Shown here piece after piece: positions 1-13,340 of a DNA stretch of 64,000 nt (position 1 is its first letter; every line of letters starts with the position of its first letter). Source of the DNA: Daldinia sp. FL1419. Taxonomy: Eukaryota; Ascomycota; Sordariomycetes; Xylariales; Hypoxylaceae. The notes below the pieces were generated by a model, which worked only from the letters and a program-made list of their open reading frames with translations, ran no database searches and had not been told where the DNA came from. The stretch covers positions 186,001 to 250,000 of the forward strand of contig MU623380.1 of the NCBI GenBank assembly GCA_025201765.1, written 5' to 3'. A program made the position numbers and the translations under genes.

Positions 1-421
1 ACCGATTCTAATTTGCCTAGCCTAAGTTAGCCTAATGTTGCGGCTGTCTCTACCCTCCTTTTCGGTCTACACCACGTGCGATCCTACCAGGAGGTGACAA
101 TGTTGATACCACGCTAATGGGAATATACTATCTTGTGAATCGAGTCTCCCCATTCGGACCTAAAAGATAGGATCCAGTCGGAATAATATGACATCGCCGG
201 CCATATTAGCGGTATGAAAGATGCCGACTAATTCGGATTCCTTCCGCCCCGACGTATTATCGGGGTGGCTTGTCGAGTGTCTTGTCGAGTGTCTTGGAAT
301 AGAGTTTAAGGGGGTTGATAGCCCTCTTGTTTTGTTCGGGTTTATTGCTCATGTACGCAAGCTTCTAGCTAGCTCAGTGTATTTTCTAGTATTCGCTATC
401 AATCAGACCTTCAATAACAAC
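1..421. promoter_or_regulatory. Upstream region of the PKS-NRPS gene
   Basis: Non-coding sequence before the chosen start codon of the hybrid synthetase. The reading frame stays open upstream of that codon to 221, but the extra residues do not resemble a ketosynthase. The family's first conserved block begins only about ten residues after the ATG at 422. A short tandem duplication of a TGTCGAGTGTCT-like unit lies around 270-294. I see no coding remnant of a divergent neighbour. Confidence 0.5.
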
Positions 422-3400
422 ATGTCCAACAATATGCCGTCTTCAGAGCCCATCGCCATCATTGGCAGCGGTTGCCGTCTTCCAGGTAGAGCTACCTCGC
501 CGCATAAACTCTGGGAGTTGCTATCTAAGCCGCGTGATCTTCTGAGAAAGATTGATCGGTTTCAAGCTGACAGCTTCTATCACCCGGACGGTCGACACCA
601 TGGTACTGCTAATTCTCGGCAGGCGTATCTTCTCGATGAAGACTACCGGCTTTTCGACGCGGGCTTTTTTGGTATCAGCCCGGTCGAAGCTGAGTTCATA
701 GATCCATTACAACGGATCATACTCGAGACTGTCTACGAGTCTCTAGAGAGTGCTGGATTACCGATCGAGAAACTCCAAGGATCCGATACTGCTTTCTATG
801 CTGGTATCATGGCTAGCGATTATAACGACGTTCTCATGCGCGATATCGATACTTTTCCCCAGTACTTTGCCACTTCAACTGCGCGGTCCATCATCTCTAA
901 CCGGGTTTCCTACTTCTTTGATTGGCATGGACCTTCCATGACGATAGATACGGCTTGCTCATCCAGCATGTCCGCTCTCCATTTAGCAGTCAAAAGTCTA
1001 AGAACAGGCGAATCCAAAATTGCAGTAGCGGCTGGTGGTAATCTATTTCTTGGACCAGGTAAAGCTCCCCTTGTCGTATACAATGGGTTCCTAATTTCTC
1101 TAACTCACATTTAACAGATCTCTTTGTTGCGCTTAGCAAGCTCACTATGTTGTCCTCCAAGGGCAGATCCGCTATGTGGGACGCAGACGTCGACGGCTAC
1201 GGACGCGGCGAGGCTTTCGTATCTGTAGTACTTAAACCACTCAGTGACGCGATACGGGACGGTGATTCTATTGAATGCGTGATTAGGGAAACCGGCGCAA
1301 ATCAAGACGGACGCTCAAAAGGCCTTACTATGCCGAGCGCTATTGCACAGGCAGACTTGATTCGCCAAACTTACCAGAATGCCGGCTTAGATTTGAGGAA
1401 ATCAGAGGATCAGCCACAGTTTTTTGAGGCTCACGGAACCGGGACTAAGGCTGGTGACCCTCAAGAAGCCGAAGCTATCTTTAACGCTTTTTTCGGTAGT
1501 GGTTTCAACGCGTCTAAGCAAGAGAACCCCCTTTACGTTGGCAGCATCAAGACAATTGTGGGGCACACCGAAGGAAGTGCGGGCCTCGCCGGTGTTCTCA
1601 AAACTTCACTGAGTCTCCAGGCGGGAGTCATTGCTCCTAACATGCTTCTGAAAACGCTCAATCCGGCTATAACTCCATTCTATGGACCATTTCAAGTCCC
1701 CACGGAAGCTGTCACATGGCCAGTGTTACCGGAAGGTGTTCCGCGTAGAGCTAGCGTTAACAGCTTCGGTATTTATACACACTTTCCCCCTTGAGGTTGT
1801 AATGTGTATTCGCTAATAGATTTCTAGGTTTCGGGGGGGCAAACGTTCACGCTATCCTCGAGAGCTACTCACCTCCTGATGATATTTCTTATAGGATAGG
1901 TCAAGCGAATATCCGTATAATTACCCCCTTTGTTTTCTCAGCGAGCTCGAACGCATCCTTGCAAAACTTGTTATCTTCCTATAAGGATTATCTGTCAGAG
2001 CACCCCGAAACCGACCTCTCTAGTCTCTCTTGGACGCTCGGTGTCAGGAGATCTACCCTTCCCATGAAAGTCTCTTTTACGGCATGCAGTGTTGATGAAT
2101 TACGTATGAAGATAGATGAAAAGCTTAGTAGTGTATCGGACGCTGCGGGGCCTGTATTAGGAATACGGTCCGTTCCGAACAAGAAGAGGATCCTTGGAAT
2201 ATTTACTGGGCAAGGGGCACAATGGGCGACGTAAGTAACGCATGCGATAATTCTAATGACTGCTACGATAGGTGCAAATCGCTAATGGCCTATTCATTAT
2301 ATTTAGAATGGCAACAGGACTACTAGATGCACTGCCTCGAGCCAAGGAAATAGTTAACGATCTAGACAATGCTTTACAGAGCTTGCCCGGAGACTACCGC
2401 CCCTCGTGGAGCATCGCAGAAGAACTCTCACGTGGAACTAAATCTTCACGCATGCAGGACGCTGCCTTTTCGCAACCGCTCTGCACGGTGGTCCAAATTA
2501 TACTTGTGGAACTTCTCCGTACCGTCGGTGTCGAATTTTCGGCTGTTGTCGGGCACTCTTCAGGGGAGATAGCAGCGGCCTATGCAGCCGGTTTCATTTC
2601 TGCTGTAGACGCGGTAAAAATTGCCCATCTACGGGGTCATTACGCCTCCCTTGCAGGGGGCTCAAATGGTGAAAAGGGGGCCATGATGGCTATTGGAGCT
2701 TCAGTCGAGGAAGCCGAAGACCTCTGCAATCTCCCGGAATTCCGTGGTCGAATCAAGCTTGCTGCTTGTAATTCCTCATCTAGCATGACATTATCTGGTG
2801 ATGCCGACGCCATATCCCAGGCAAAAGCGGTCTTGGATAGCCAAAAGAAGTTTGCCAGGCTTCTCAAGGTTGATACGGCCTACCACTCCCACCATATGCT
2901 ACGATGCGCCGGTCACTATGTGAAATCTTTGCACACCGTCGGAATTTCCGTGGAACCTTCTAAGGAGTCCTGTGTTTGGTATTCGAGCGTTTTGGAAGGA
3001 GCCGAAATGAAGGCTGGAGATTCGCTACGTGGAACCTATTGGAGAGATAACATGGCCAACACTGTGCAATTTTACCAGGCTATCACGAGTGCATGCAAGA
3101 GTGAAGAGCCTTTCCAAATGGCTCTGGAAATTGGCCCTCATCCAGCCCTTAAAGGTCCTGCTACGCAAACATTAGCAGAATTGGATATTGCCATACCATA
3201 TGCGGGAACTCTAAAGCGCGGTGAGGATGATATTAGTTGTCTTTCCGATTGCTTTGGTCTACTTTGGACGCATTTTGGACCCTCGGCTATCGATTTCGAA
3301 AAGTTACGCGGACTACAACCTAGTATTAGTAGCCCGAAGCTCCTTAAAAACCTCCCATCGTATTCTTGGGATCACGATAAAATCTACTGGTTTGAATCTC

Positions 3401-6400
3401 GGAAGAGCAAAGTTTTCCGAACTCGATCGGAGCCTCAACATGTCCTCTTGGGAACTCGAAATGACGATGGAAATGGAAGAGAATACCAATGGCGTAATTT
3501 TCTAAGCATTCGAGAAATACCATGGCTCGAAGGCCACAAAATTCAAGGACAGGTTGTGTACCCAGCAGCTGGATACGTGTCAAGTAAGCTATGCCCTTGT
3601 GTCATCGATTTCGAATCCTTGAGGTTTACTTATATTATGCAAACCTTCATTAAGAATATGCTAACCTCTCGTGTTTTGAATAGTGGCGTTAGCCGCCTCC
3701 CAAGTAATTGCCAGCGGAGAACATGTTCGACTTCTCGAAATTGAAGATCTGGCAATAGGAAAAGCAATCGTGTTTGATGAGAAGTCGGAAATTGAAATAG
3801 TCACTAAGTTTTGGAACGTCCTTAAGCAGGAACCCACTCCTCATTGTCTAGGCTCTATCACAGCAGAGTTTACTGTGTCGACGCTCTTAGCACGAGATCA
3901 CACTGACTTGACAATCGTTGCGAGCGGAAAACTAAACATCACTATTAGTGACGAATCGATACCCTCGGCCACCCTACCCGCGAGAAGTCCAACTCCAACT
4001 CATTTGATCGATATAGATCCTAATAAATTCTACTCATCTCTAGAGAAGATCGGCTATAACTACACTAGCATGTTCCATCGCTTTTCTACTATGCAGCGTC
4101 GCCTAGAATTTTGCACCGGGCTTCTCCAGCAGTCGGCTCCCGATACCATAGATGAGTCGCTGTTGGTCCACCCTAGCACATTGGACCATGCATTCCAAGC
4201 GCTCTTTGGGGCATACTGCTGGCCCGGTGATGGTAGGTTCTGGACATTATTCCTTCCGGTAAGTATTCGAAGAGTGGTGGTAGACCCTTTCGGTTGTAAA
4301 ATGGGTGGCATCAATCCTCAAAGCACCAGCCTTGCCTTTGACGCCTGGATGACTGAAAGCCCATCGAGGGAGATGCGCGGTGATGTTGTCTTTTCAACAG
4401 CAAATGGCAAGGAATACCAGCCATGCATCCAAGTTGAAGGGGCACGTATGGTTGCCATTGCCGATACCTTGGCTCAAAATGATCGTCGCATGTTTTTTCA
4501 GACCCTATGGGGTTCCGCTTTACCGGATGGTGAGCTTGCCGTCGGTACGGAAAGGGCCACGAAAGAGGAATGTGAGCTTGCAGAGGCTTGCGAAAGGCTC
4601 GGCTATTACCACTGGCGTAAACTCCTTGAGCAATTTGGCCCATACGAACGGGAGCATTGTGCGGACCATCATAAGCACCTTTTCAAGGCTATTGCTCATT
4701 ATTTCTCCCGGGAAATGGACGGAAAGGCGTCGTATTTCAAGGAAGAATGGATTCGTGACGATGAAAAGCTCATATCCGATTTAATAACCAAGTAAGTCTC
4801 GATACCGGATATGTATGACGCGTTCGAAGAGCCTTCTAATCAATCTTTAGGTATTCTTATTCTATTGATATTCGACTTCAGGCCAGTGTTGGTCGTGCTC
4901 TACCGGCTGTAATTCGTGGTGAAACTACCATGCTTGAACACATGAGGCCCGACGGAATGCTGGATGAGTACTACTCGCACAGTCTTGGGCTACCCGCATC
5001 CAATCGGTACTTGGGACGCATGCTTAAACAACTTGGGCATCGGTATCCACGTATGAACTTGATCGAGATCGGTAAGGTTAACTCTGGTTACAAATCGTTA
5101 ACAATGTATGCGTATTTACGAGCTCATTCGGCTAACCTTGCAACCTTCACATTGTAGGCGCCGGCACTGGCTCCTCTACTCAGGCGGTTTTAGACATGCT
5201 AGATGGGGAGTACACGTCTTATACATTTACCGACATCTCGAGCGGATTCTTCGAGGATGCAGCTGCTCGCTTCCGAAAAGAAAGAAGCAAGGTTATTTTT
5301 AAAACTCTCGATATCGAAAAATCACCGGCTGACCAAGGCTATATTCCTCATTCATATGATGTATGTCGACCCAACACTTTGTAGAATGTTGCCTGTGCTC
5401 ACTATTTTAGGTTGTCATTGCATCTAACGTCCTCCACGCAACCACTAGCCTTCAGAATACGCTTTCAAATGTGCGAGCATTGCTCAAGCCTGGTGGCTAT
5501 CTCTTCCTTCTTGAGATTACTGACAATACCACTATTCGTATTTCATTCATCATGGGGGGTTTGCCAGGGTGGTGGCTTGGTGTTAATGATGGAAGGCCTT
5601 ATTCTCCCTGTGTTTCTCCAATTATGTGGAACAAGGCTCTCCGCCGTGCTGGATTTGGTGGGGTGGACGCCATCACTCCAGCCCACGATCCCCATCCAAA
5701 CCCCTTTTCGATCATCGCAACCCAGGCCATCGACGAAAAATTTGAATCAATCCGACGGCCCTTATCGAAGGCTCTAACCGGTGGGGGGTTAGGCTACCTC
5801 TATGTGCTTGGCGGGCGTACACTTGACACGGTCAACCTTGCTGAGGAAATCGTGGACCTTCTTGGGAATCGGTTCAATGAAGTCATAACGATTGAATCGT
5901 TAGAGGAAATCGATATAGAATCGAATGCCACCGTGATTAGTTTGCTTGACTTGGACGGACCTGTCTTCAAGTCCTTGAGTCCCCAGGAGCTCAAATCACT
6001 TCAAGCATTAGTTGAGCGCTCTCGCAACCTTTTATGGGTTACATACGCCCAAGACGTGGAGAACCCATATTCTAACGGAACTGTTGGATTTTTCCGTTCC
6101 GTCACGGCCGAAATCCCTACTCTCCGAGCGCAAGTACTTGATTTCGAGAAAGGTGAAAAACCTCATATGCACGGGCAAATTATCGCCGAGGCTCTCCTAA
6201 GACTCTCCGTTGCAGAAGAATGGGAACAGGACCCCGAACTACGAGACCATCTACTATGGACAACAGAGCCAGAGCTTCGTTTCAAAAACGGAGAGTTGTA
6301 TATACAACGTGTTGTAGCCGATTCATACAAAAATGATAGGCTCAATATCATTAGACGAACGATCAACCGTCAAGTCAAAAGCGGCACACCCGTTCAATTA

Positions 6401-9400
6401 CTGCGCAACGATGGATCCTGGATCTTGCGCCAGCATTATGCGCCCAAATCATTGCCTTCCGATACCACCAAAGACATCCTGGCCATTAAAGTAAAATACT
6501 CGACTCTCTGGGCTCTACGGCTAACAGAATATGGTCCTTCGCTTTTCTTGGTTATTGGCCAGGTCATTGAATCTAGTCAGTGGGTGGTCTCGCTAACCAC
6601 ACAGCAACATTCGGTCGTTCATGCCAGTCGAGCTTTGACTACACCCCTTCTGAAGCAACCCGAAGACTTACGAAGCTTGGCAGTGACAGCGTTAGCCGAG
6701 GTATTAGCTGGCCGAATAGCTGATCTAGAAAGTCAGAAGGGTGGTCTTATCCTAGTCCACGAGCCTGATGGGCTCCTTGAGTTCGCCTTACGCCACTCGG
6801 CTTCACAGCGGGATTTCAGAGTCAAGTTTATAACGGAAGACCCTACGAAGAATGACCCTGATTGGATTATCTTGCATGCGCAACAGCCTAAACGTACTGC
6901 TAAATTGCTCATCCCTCACGACGTGTCTACATATATACATCTTGGTACTTCAAGGAATCAGCGTTTGAAGCATCTCATTATCAATTGCTTACCACGAAAC
7001 TGCAATGTCGTGGAGGATATTATAACTCCCTATAGCGAGGGCCCCGCTAGTACTGGAGACCTCCAGGGAGAGGTAAAAACAGCAGTGTCAGGATTCGTGA
7101 GCCAGGCCCAAGCAAACCTGGTCATGCAAGATGAACTACTCATTTCTGAATTTGTAAAGAATCATTTGGTGTCGCTCAAAGAGTTACAGCAAGATCCCAA
7201 GAGAAACGATCCCCTAACTATACTGGACTGGGAGTATAGAGATGAAATCCCCGTTGAGATTTCACAGCCCCAACCTAACTTATTATTCAAAAAAGACAAG
7301 TCGTATATGCTTGTGGGTATGACTGGTGAAATGGGATTATCGCTAGCTCGATGGATGGCTAGGCATGGTGCTGGCACCATTATCCTGTCCAGTCGCAATC
7401 CTAAAATCAAGCAAGCTTGGGTTGATGAAGTCGAGACAATAGGAGCAAGAGTTAAGATCAGTGCATTGTTAGTATTTCCTAACTCGCCCCCTTTCCCGCT
7501 TCCCGGAAAACATAACTTAGGTTTTCGCTTTAACTAATACGCTGACGTTACATAGCGACGCGACGAATCGCCATGCATGGGTAAAGTTCAGAAACGAGCT
7601 CGAGGAAACTCTCCCGCCGCTGGCTGGTGTAATTAATGGGGCTGTATTTCTACAGGACCAAATGTTTCTCGATATGGATGTCGACATATTCAACAACACC
7701 TTAGCGCCTAAGATCGATATTACCGTTCTCTTGGACGAAATATTCCGAGATGTACCATTGGATTTCTTCTTGGTCTTCTCTTCGCTATCCTTCATAATTG
7801 GCAATCGTGGGCAAGCAAATTACAATGCAGGAAACGCTTTCATGACGACTCTAGTCAGACAACGACGCGCTCGTGGACAAGCAGCATCTGCCCTTCATCT
7901 AGGCAGTGTCGTGGGAGTTGGTTATTTGACAAGAGCTGGCGATGTATTGGAGCAAATACTCACAAAATACGGATATATGCCGGTATCAGAAACCGACCTC
8001 CACCACCTTGTCGCTGAAGCCATTATGGTAGGCCTTCCGGATTCAGGCCAAAGCCCAGAGATCATTACCGGGCTACGCTATGCCAGGGAGGGAGAGGATA
8101 GCGGTGTCCATTGGACGGCCAATCCACGGTTTGCGCATATGAATCTTCCTTTGACTGACTTGGATGATGATGGAGATGCATCAAGTAATTCCAGGGCAGT
8201 CGTCTCTCTTCGTGCTCAGCTTCTAGCAGCTACATCTACAGAGGAAGCTTATAAAGCTATTCAAAGTGAGTGCCAATATATATATTACCTATTTCAGGAT
8301 TTATGCTAACTATTCTATCACAGCATCATTCAGCACTAAGCTTCTGGCGATGCTCCAGATGGACCCAGATGCGCTTCACATGGATACGGCTCTTATCGAA
8401 CTTGGAGTTGACTCTTTGGTGGCTGTTGAGATCAGATCCTGGTTCCTCAAGGAGATAAACGTCGACGTTCCTGTGTTGAAGGTTCTTGGCGGTGCGTCGG
8501 CAATCGAGCTCTCCGAATATGCCTTTGAACAGTTGCCTCAGGAACTGCTCTCGGCAATTGCAGATAAAGCTGCAAATCCCATCATCATCGAATCTACGCC
8601 TACGGAGGTCAAGCCTACATCGCGAATAAATCTACCCGAAGTTAAAGCTGTCGAGAACCAGCCTGTAAGTAAACACTTTAGCAACTAGTTTTACCTAAAA
8701 TCATTCTACTATAATATTAGAATGCCCCTTACCCATTTACCCTGCTCGTGACACTGGTAGCTCTGTTACCCATCCATAACGAATATCGGCGCATAATAGT
8801 AGTAAAATGCTGACACTTTGATCTGAGATACCAGGACCCGGACGACGCAGCTCACTCATCTACGTCATCTGATTCTCCAAAAAGCGGCGAACGCACTCCT
8901 AATGAGAATACCTCTTCCTCGTCGGTCTCCGTTGTCGAGGTCAAGCCGCTTCCCGAAATACTACGTCGTGTCAGGATCTCCTCCGCACAATCTCGGTTCT
9001 GGTTTCTTGACATGTTCTTAGAAGATCCTACTTCATCAAACATCACCCTTTCATTTGATATTTCCGGTCACATTCGCGTGGCAGACCTTTCCAGAGCTCT
9101 CAAGGCCACAGCACAGGCACATCAAGCTTTAAGGACTTGTTTCTTCGCTGAAGAAAATCCTACCTCTGCTGTGTGGCAGGGAGTAATGAAGGTATCAAAA
9201 TTCGAGCTAGAGCATTCCGAGAATTCGACAGACCAGGAGGTCAAGGCCACCTATGAGCGTGTTCGACATAACATCTACGACTTAGGACAGGGAGAGACCA
9301 TGCGAGTTGTACTCCTTTCCAAGAGCCCCGTCTCCCATACTATTATATTTGGATACCATCATATAGTTATGGATGGCGTCGCTTTCCAGACCTTCATCGT

Positions 9401-12400
9401 CGACTTAGAACGGGCCTACGATGGAAAAACTCCATTACCACAGGGCCTACAATATCCAGAATTTTCTGAAATGGAAGGACTATCAAGGCAGAGAGGAGAC
9501 AAAAAAGAAAATATTTCTTATTGGAAACGCGAGTTCCAAGAAGTCCCCCCCGTCCTTCCCCTTTTCCCTGTGTCTAAAGTCACCGCAAGAAGAGAGATGG
9601 GTCGGTATGATTCAAGTTATGTCCAACACAGACTAGACACTACGCTGGCTTCCACCATCAAAAAGATCGCTCAAAAATTCCGCGTTACACCGTCACACTT
9701 CTATCTAGCCGCATTTCGCATTTTATTAACGCAGCTCACCGGCGTTAAGGACTTGTGTATTGGACTTGCTGATGCAAATCGACACGATAGAGATTCGATG
9801 ACGACCGTTGGACTATTCTTGAATATTCTGCCTCTACACTTCAAGCAGAATCTGGAGGCGACATTCGGTGACATGCTAACTGAAACCCGTACGAAAGTAT
9901 ACGAAGCTCTAGGTCATGCAGGTGTCCCATTCGACGATATTCTACAAGGCAAGTCGCCATCACTGACCTTAAAGCACCTTTCATTATACATAGAAACGCT
10001 AACACTCTAATTTCTTAGCCATCGGTTTGCCGCGCTCATCAAGCCACAGTCCACTATTCCAGGCTTTCTTTGACTATCATCAGGGAGCTCAGGAGCAATT
10101 TAAATTTGGAGGGACAACTTGGACTAACGCAGATAGAAATCCCGGAGAGAGAGCCTACGACATCACGTTAGATATTATTGAGGGCAGCGCCGGATCTCTC
10201 GTTGCATTTATAGGTCAGGATTATCTCTACGGAATCACCGAGATGCAAACAGTGCTCGATTGTTACATCGCGCTATTGAAACAGTTTGCGGATAATCCAA
10301 AGATCCGTTCAGACGCAGCAAGAATCACGAAAGAATCCCAAGAGAGTAGCGCACTCTTGGACTTGTACCAAGGTGAGAAAGAGGAAGAGTCAATGATTGA
10401 ATCAGATCTACAAGTCTGTCGTACTCGCTAACAAAAGAGATAGGGCCTCGGATGGATTTTGAGTGGAGTTCTACACTAGGGCACCGTGTCTATGAAATGT
10501 GCCAGCGATTTCCGAACGACATCGCCGTTAAAGGATTTCCAGGGGACATTCTTACTTACAAGAACCTCGAAAGGAAGGCCCAATCATTGAGAAAGCGTTT
10601 GGTCACAGCTGGAGTAAGTCCTGGTGATAGGGTAGCTATATTGCAAGAACCAGGGCCAGATTGGATCGTCTCATTGTTGGCGATATTCTGGGCTGGAGGT
10701 GTATACGTGCCCATGGTACATCAAAACCCGATCCCGCGTCTCTCCGCTATCGTAGCAGCAGCGGATCCGAAGGTTATCTTGATACATAAAGCAACTACGG
10801 AGCTTTCCCAACAACTTGAAGTTAAAAACACCGAGCTTATCGATGTTACTCGTGTCGAATCGGGATCCGGGTTTGGGCCTATATCCATTCCTATTTCGGG
10901 TGAAGATCCGGCGGTAATTCTCTTTACCAGCGGGAGTACCGGGACCCCTAAAGGAATTAAACTACGGCACAGAAACTTAATCAACCATATCGAGGGTTAT
11001 GTCAAGACCTGGGACATAGGACGCGAAAATGTCCTACAGCAAAGTGCATTCTCCTTCGACCTGTCAATCGGCCAGATTTTTACAGCTCTTTCGCTTGGCG
11101 GAACACTCGTGGTTGCTAACCAAACTATTCGGAACGATCCCACTGCTCTCGCCAAAGTAATTCGCGAGGAAAAAATCACTTGGACGCTTCTTACGCCTTC
11201 AGAGTATTCGACTATACTTCAGGCTAACCCTAAGGACTTGCAGCTAGCATCTTCATGGAAACATGCCCTTTCATGTGGCGAAGCGCTGACACCTAAGCTA
11301 GTCCGAGAGTTCATCAATCTAGGACACAGTTCACTTCGGCTCTACAATTGCTACGGACCCGCTGAAGCTATTATCTCGGCGACGATGGCAGAGATCCCTC
11401 TTCGAGGCTCTAAACCGAATAGCCCTGTGCCGATTGGGCGCCCTAACGCTAACTATTCCATCTATATCGTAGATGACAATGGCAACCTTGTACCCCAAGG
11501 GTTCTCTGGCGAGATCCTTATCGGCGGTTGTGGTGTAGGTATAGGATATCTCAACAATGAGGACTTGACAAAAGAGAAATTCCCACCCAACGCCTTCGCA
11601 ACGCAAAGCGACCGCCAGAAAGGTTGGCACACGGCATACCTTACCGGAGACATGGGTCGCTTTGGGTCGGACGGGTTACTCATGTACGAAGGCCGACGAG
11701 AGGGAGATTCCCAGGTCAAAATCAGAGGCTTCAGAGTCGACCTACTTGATATCGAGTCTACGCTTCTCAACGCAGCCGATGGGAATCTCGTTGATGCGGT
11801 CGTCACAATGCGGACTGAAGCGCAGGTTCTCATAGCCCACGTCATACTTTCAAAAGGTCGACAGTCGCAAAACCCGACCGCATATCTTACTAAATTGCTA
11901 TCATCCTTACCTCTTCCCACGTATATGCGGCCCGTTATGGCTATTCCGGTAGACAGTTTCCTTAAGAACCTACACGGCAAAACAGATCGCTCAGCTATGG
12001 TCAAGCTCCCCCTGCCCCAAGAACTCACTCCCATAAGTGGAAACACCGAATTAAGCGTTCTCGGACAGCAACTTATTGAAACATGGCTAGAGATTCTCCC
12101 TCGCGACTTCTCCAGTCTATTCACCATCGACGCGTCATCCGACTTCTTCTCCGTCGGTGGTAACTCCCTTCTCCTCGTCAAGCTGCAGGCTCGGATCCGC
12201 GACGTGTTCAACGTCTCCATACCTCTTCTCCAACTCTTTGGAGTTAGCATATTGGGGAAGATGGCGGCCAAGATCGAGGAATCACGCGAAATCGAGAGGA
12301 TCGATTGGGACCGAGAAACAACCCTAGGATCAGAGATCATTCATGGTGGAAGCCAGAATTCTGGTGGCAACGGAAAGCCGTCAAAGACAGATAAAGTGGT

Positions 12401-13340
12401 TCTATTCACGGGTGCCACGGGATACTTTGGTCCATACTTACTAGATGAGCTAGTCAGAAACCCCGATGTGAAGACGGTCCACTGTCTTGCCGTCCGTGCA
12501 CAAAGCCAGGCCGACGCAGAGCGTCGAATACCACTTTCGTCTAACCCGAAGGTTGTTGTCCATCAAGGTGACTTGGGCTCTTCAAGGCTAGGTCTTTCAC
12601 GAGAAACCTTCGACCACCTCTCCGCCGAGGCTGACCTGATCGTACACTCGGGCGCAAGGCGTTCGTTCTGGGACAATTATTCCGAACTCCGCGGCTCGAA
12701 TGTCTTATCGACGAAGGAACTTATTCAGCTAGCCTTGCCGAGACGGGTGCCTGTTCATTTCTTGTCCTCTAGCGGTGTGTTGCTTCTAAATAGTTCATCC
12801 AAGGCTACAGAGGCGTCGGTGGCCACTTTCCAGCCTCCTACGGATGGTACAGAAGGGTACGTCGCATCTAAATGGGCAAGCGAGGTGTTACTCGAGAACG
12901 CAAGTAGCCAGCTAGGCATACCCGTCATCATTCATCGATTCACGCCCCACGACGCCGCGATTCCCAGCAAGAATCTGCAGGCCGCTCTCGACGCCCTCTT
13001 CCTCACAACCGCACGTCTCGGCGCGCTCCCCGAGCGGAGCACATGGGAGGGACACTTTGACATACTCCACTCACCCAGCACGGCGTATCGAATCTGCGCA
13101 TCGCAGATCGACGACGGCATCAGGTTTGCGCATTACCCGAGCGAGGCATCCATGAGCCCCAAGGAATTATTTGACTCTCTGGAGGACCACCTGGGCGACA
13201 AGATATCCAAGAGGATGGGCCTATTGGAGTGGGTCGGTGCGGTCAAGAAGACGGGCTACGATTGGTTGTTCTCGACACACGATCTGTCGCTGACGACTAC
13301 GGAGCATGGGGTGACTACTAAGTTGGTGAACAGAAGATGA
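422..13340 (+). CDS. Hybrid PKS-NRPS megasynthase (KS-AT-DH-MT-KR-ACP-C-A-T-R)
   Basis: Builds a methylated, partly reduced polyketide, couples it to an amino acid and releases the product. Thirteen exons: 422-1058, 1118-1768, 1828-2230, 2307-3583, 3684-4791, 4851-5071, 5158-5360, 5411-7467, 7556-8265, 8324-8664, 8835-9948, 10019-10372, 10444-13340. They total 11973 nt, or 3990 residues, with no internal stop. KS: Cys179 in DTACSS, EAHGTGT, and GH of the second His motif. AT: GHSSGE with Ser648. DH: HKIQGQVVYP with His974, and TLDHAFQ. MT: GAGTG near residue 1433. KR: GMTGEMG, and ANYNAGN near residue 2274. ACP: GVDSL, Ser2453. C: HHIVMDG at 2711. A: LFTSGSTGTPKG near 3184, YNCYGPAEA and HGKTDR. 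T: GGNSL, Ser3600. R: GATGYFG near 3682, and YVASK near 3831. No ER domain is visible, so any enoyl reduction would need a separate enzyme. All catalytic motifs look intact. The product cannot be named from sequence. The intron after 9948 uses a GC donor. Confidence 0.95.

Noticed and set aside
221..421. In-frame extension upstream of the PKS-NRPS ATG
   Set aside because: The residues are unlike any KS N-terminus, and the Met at 422 is followed closely by the first conserved block.
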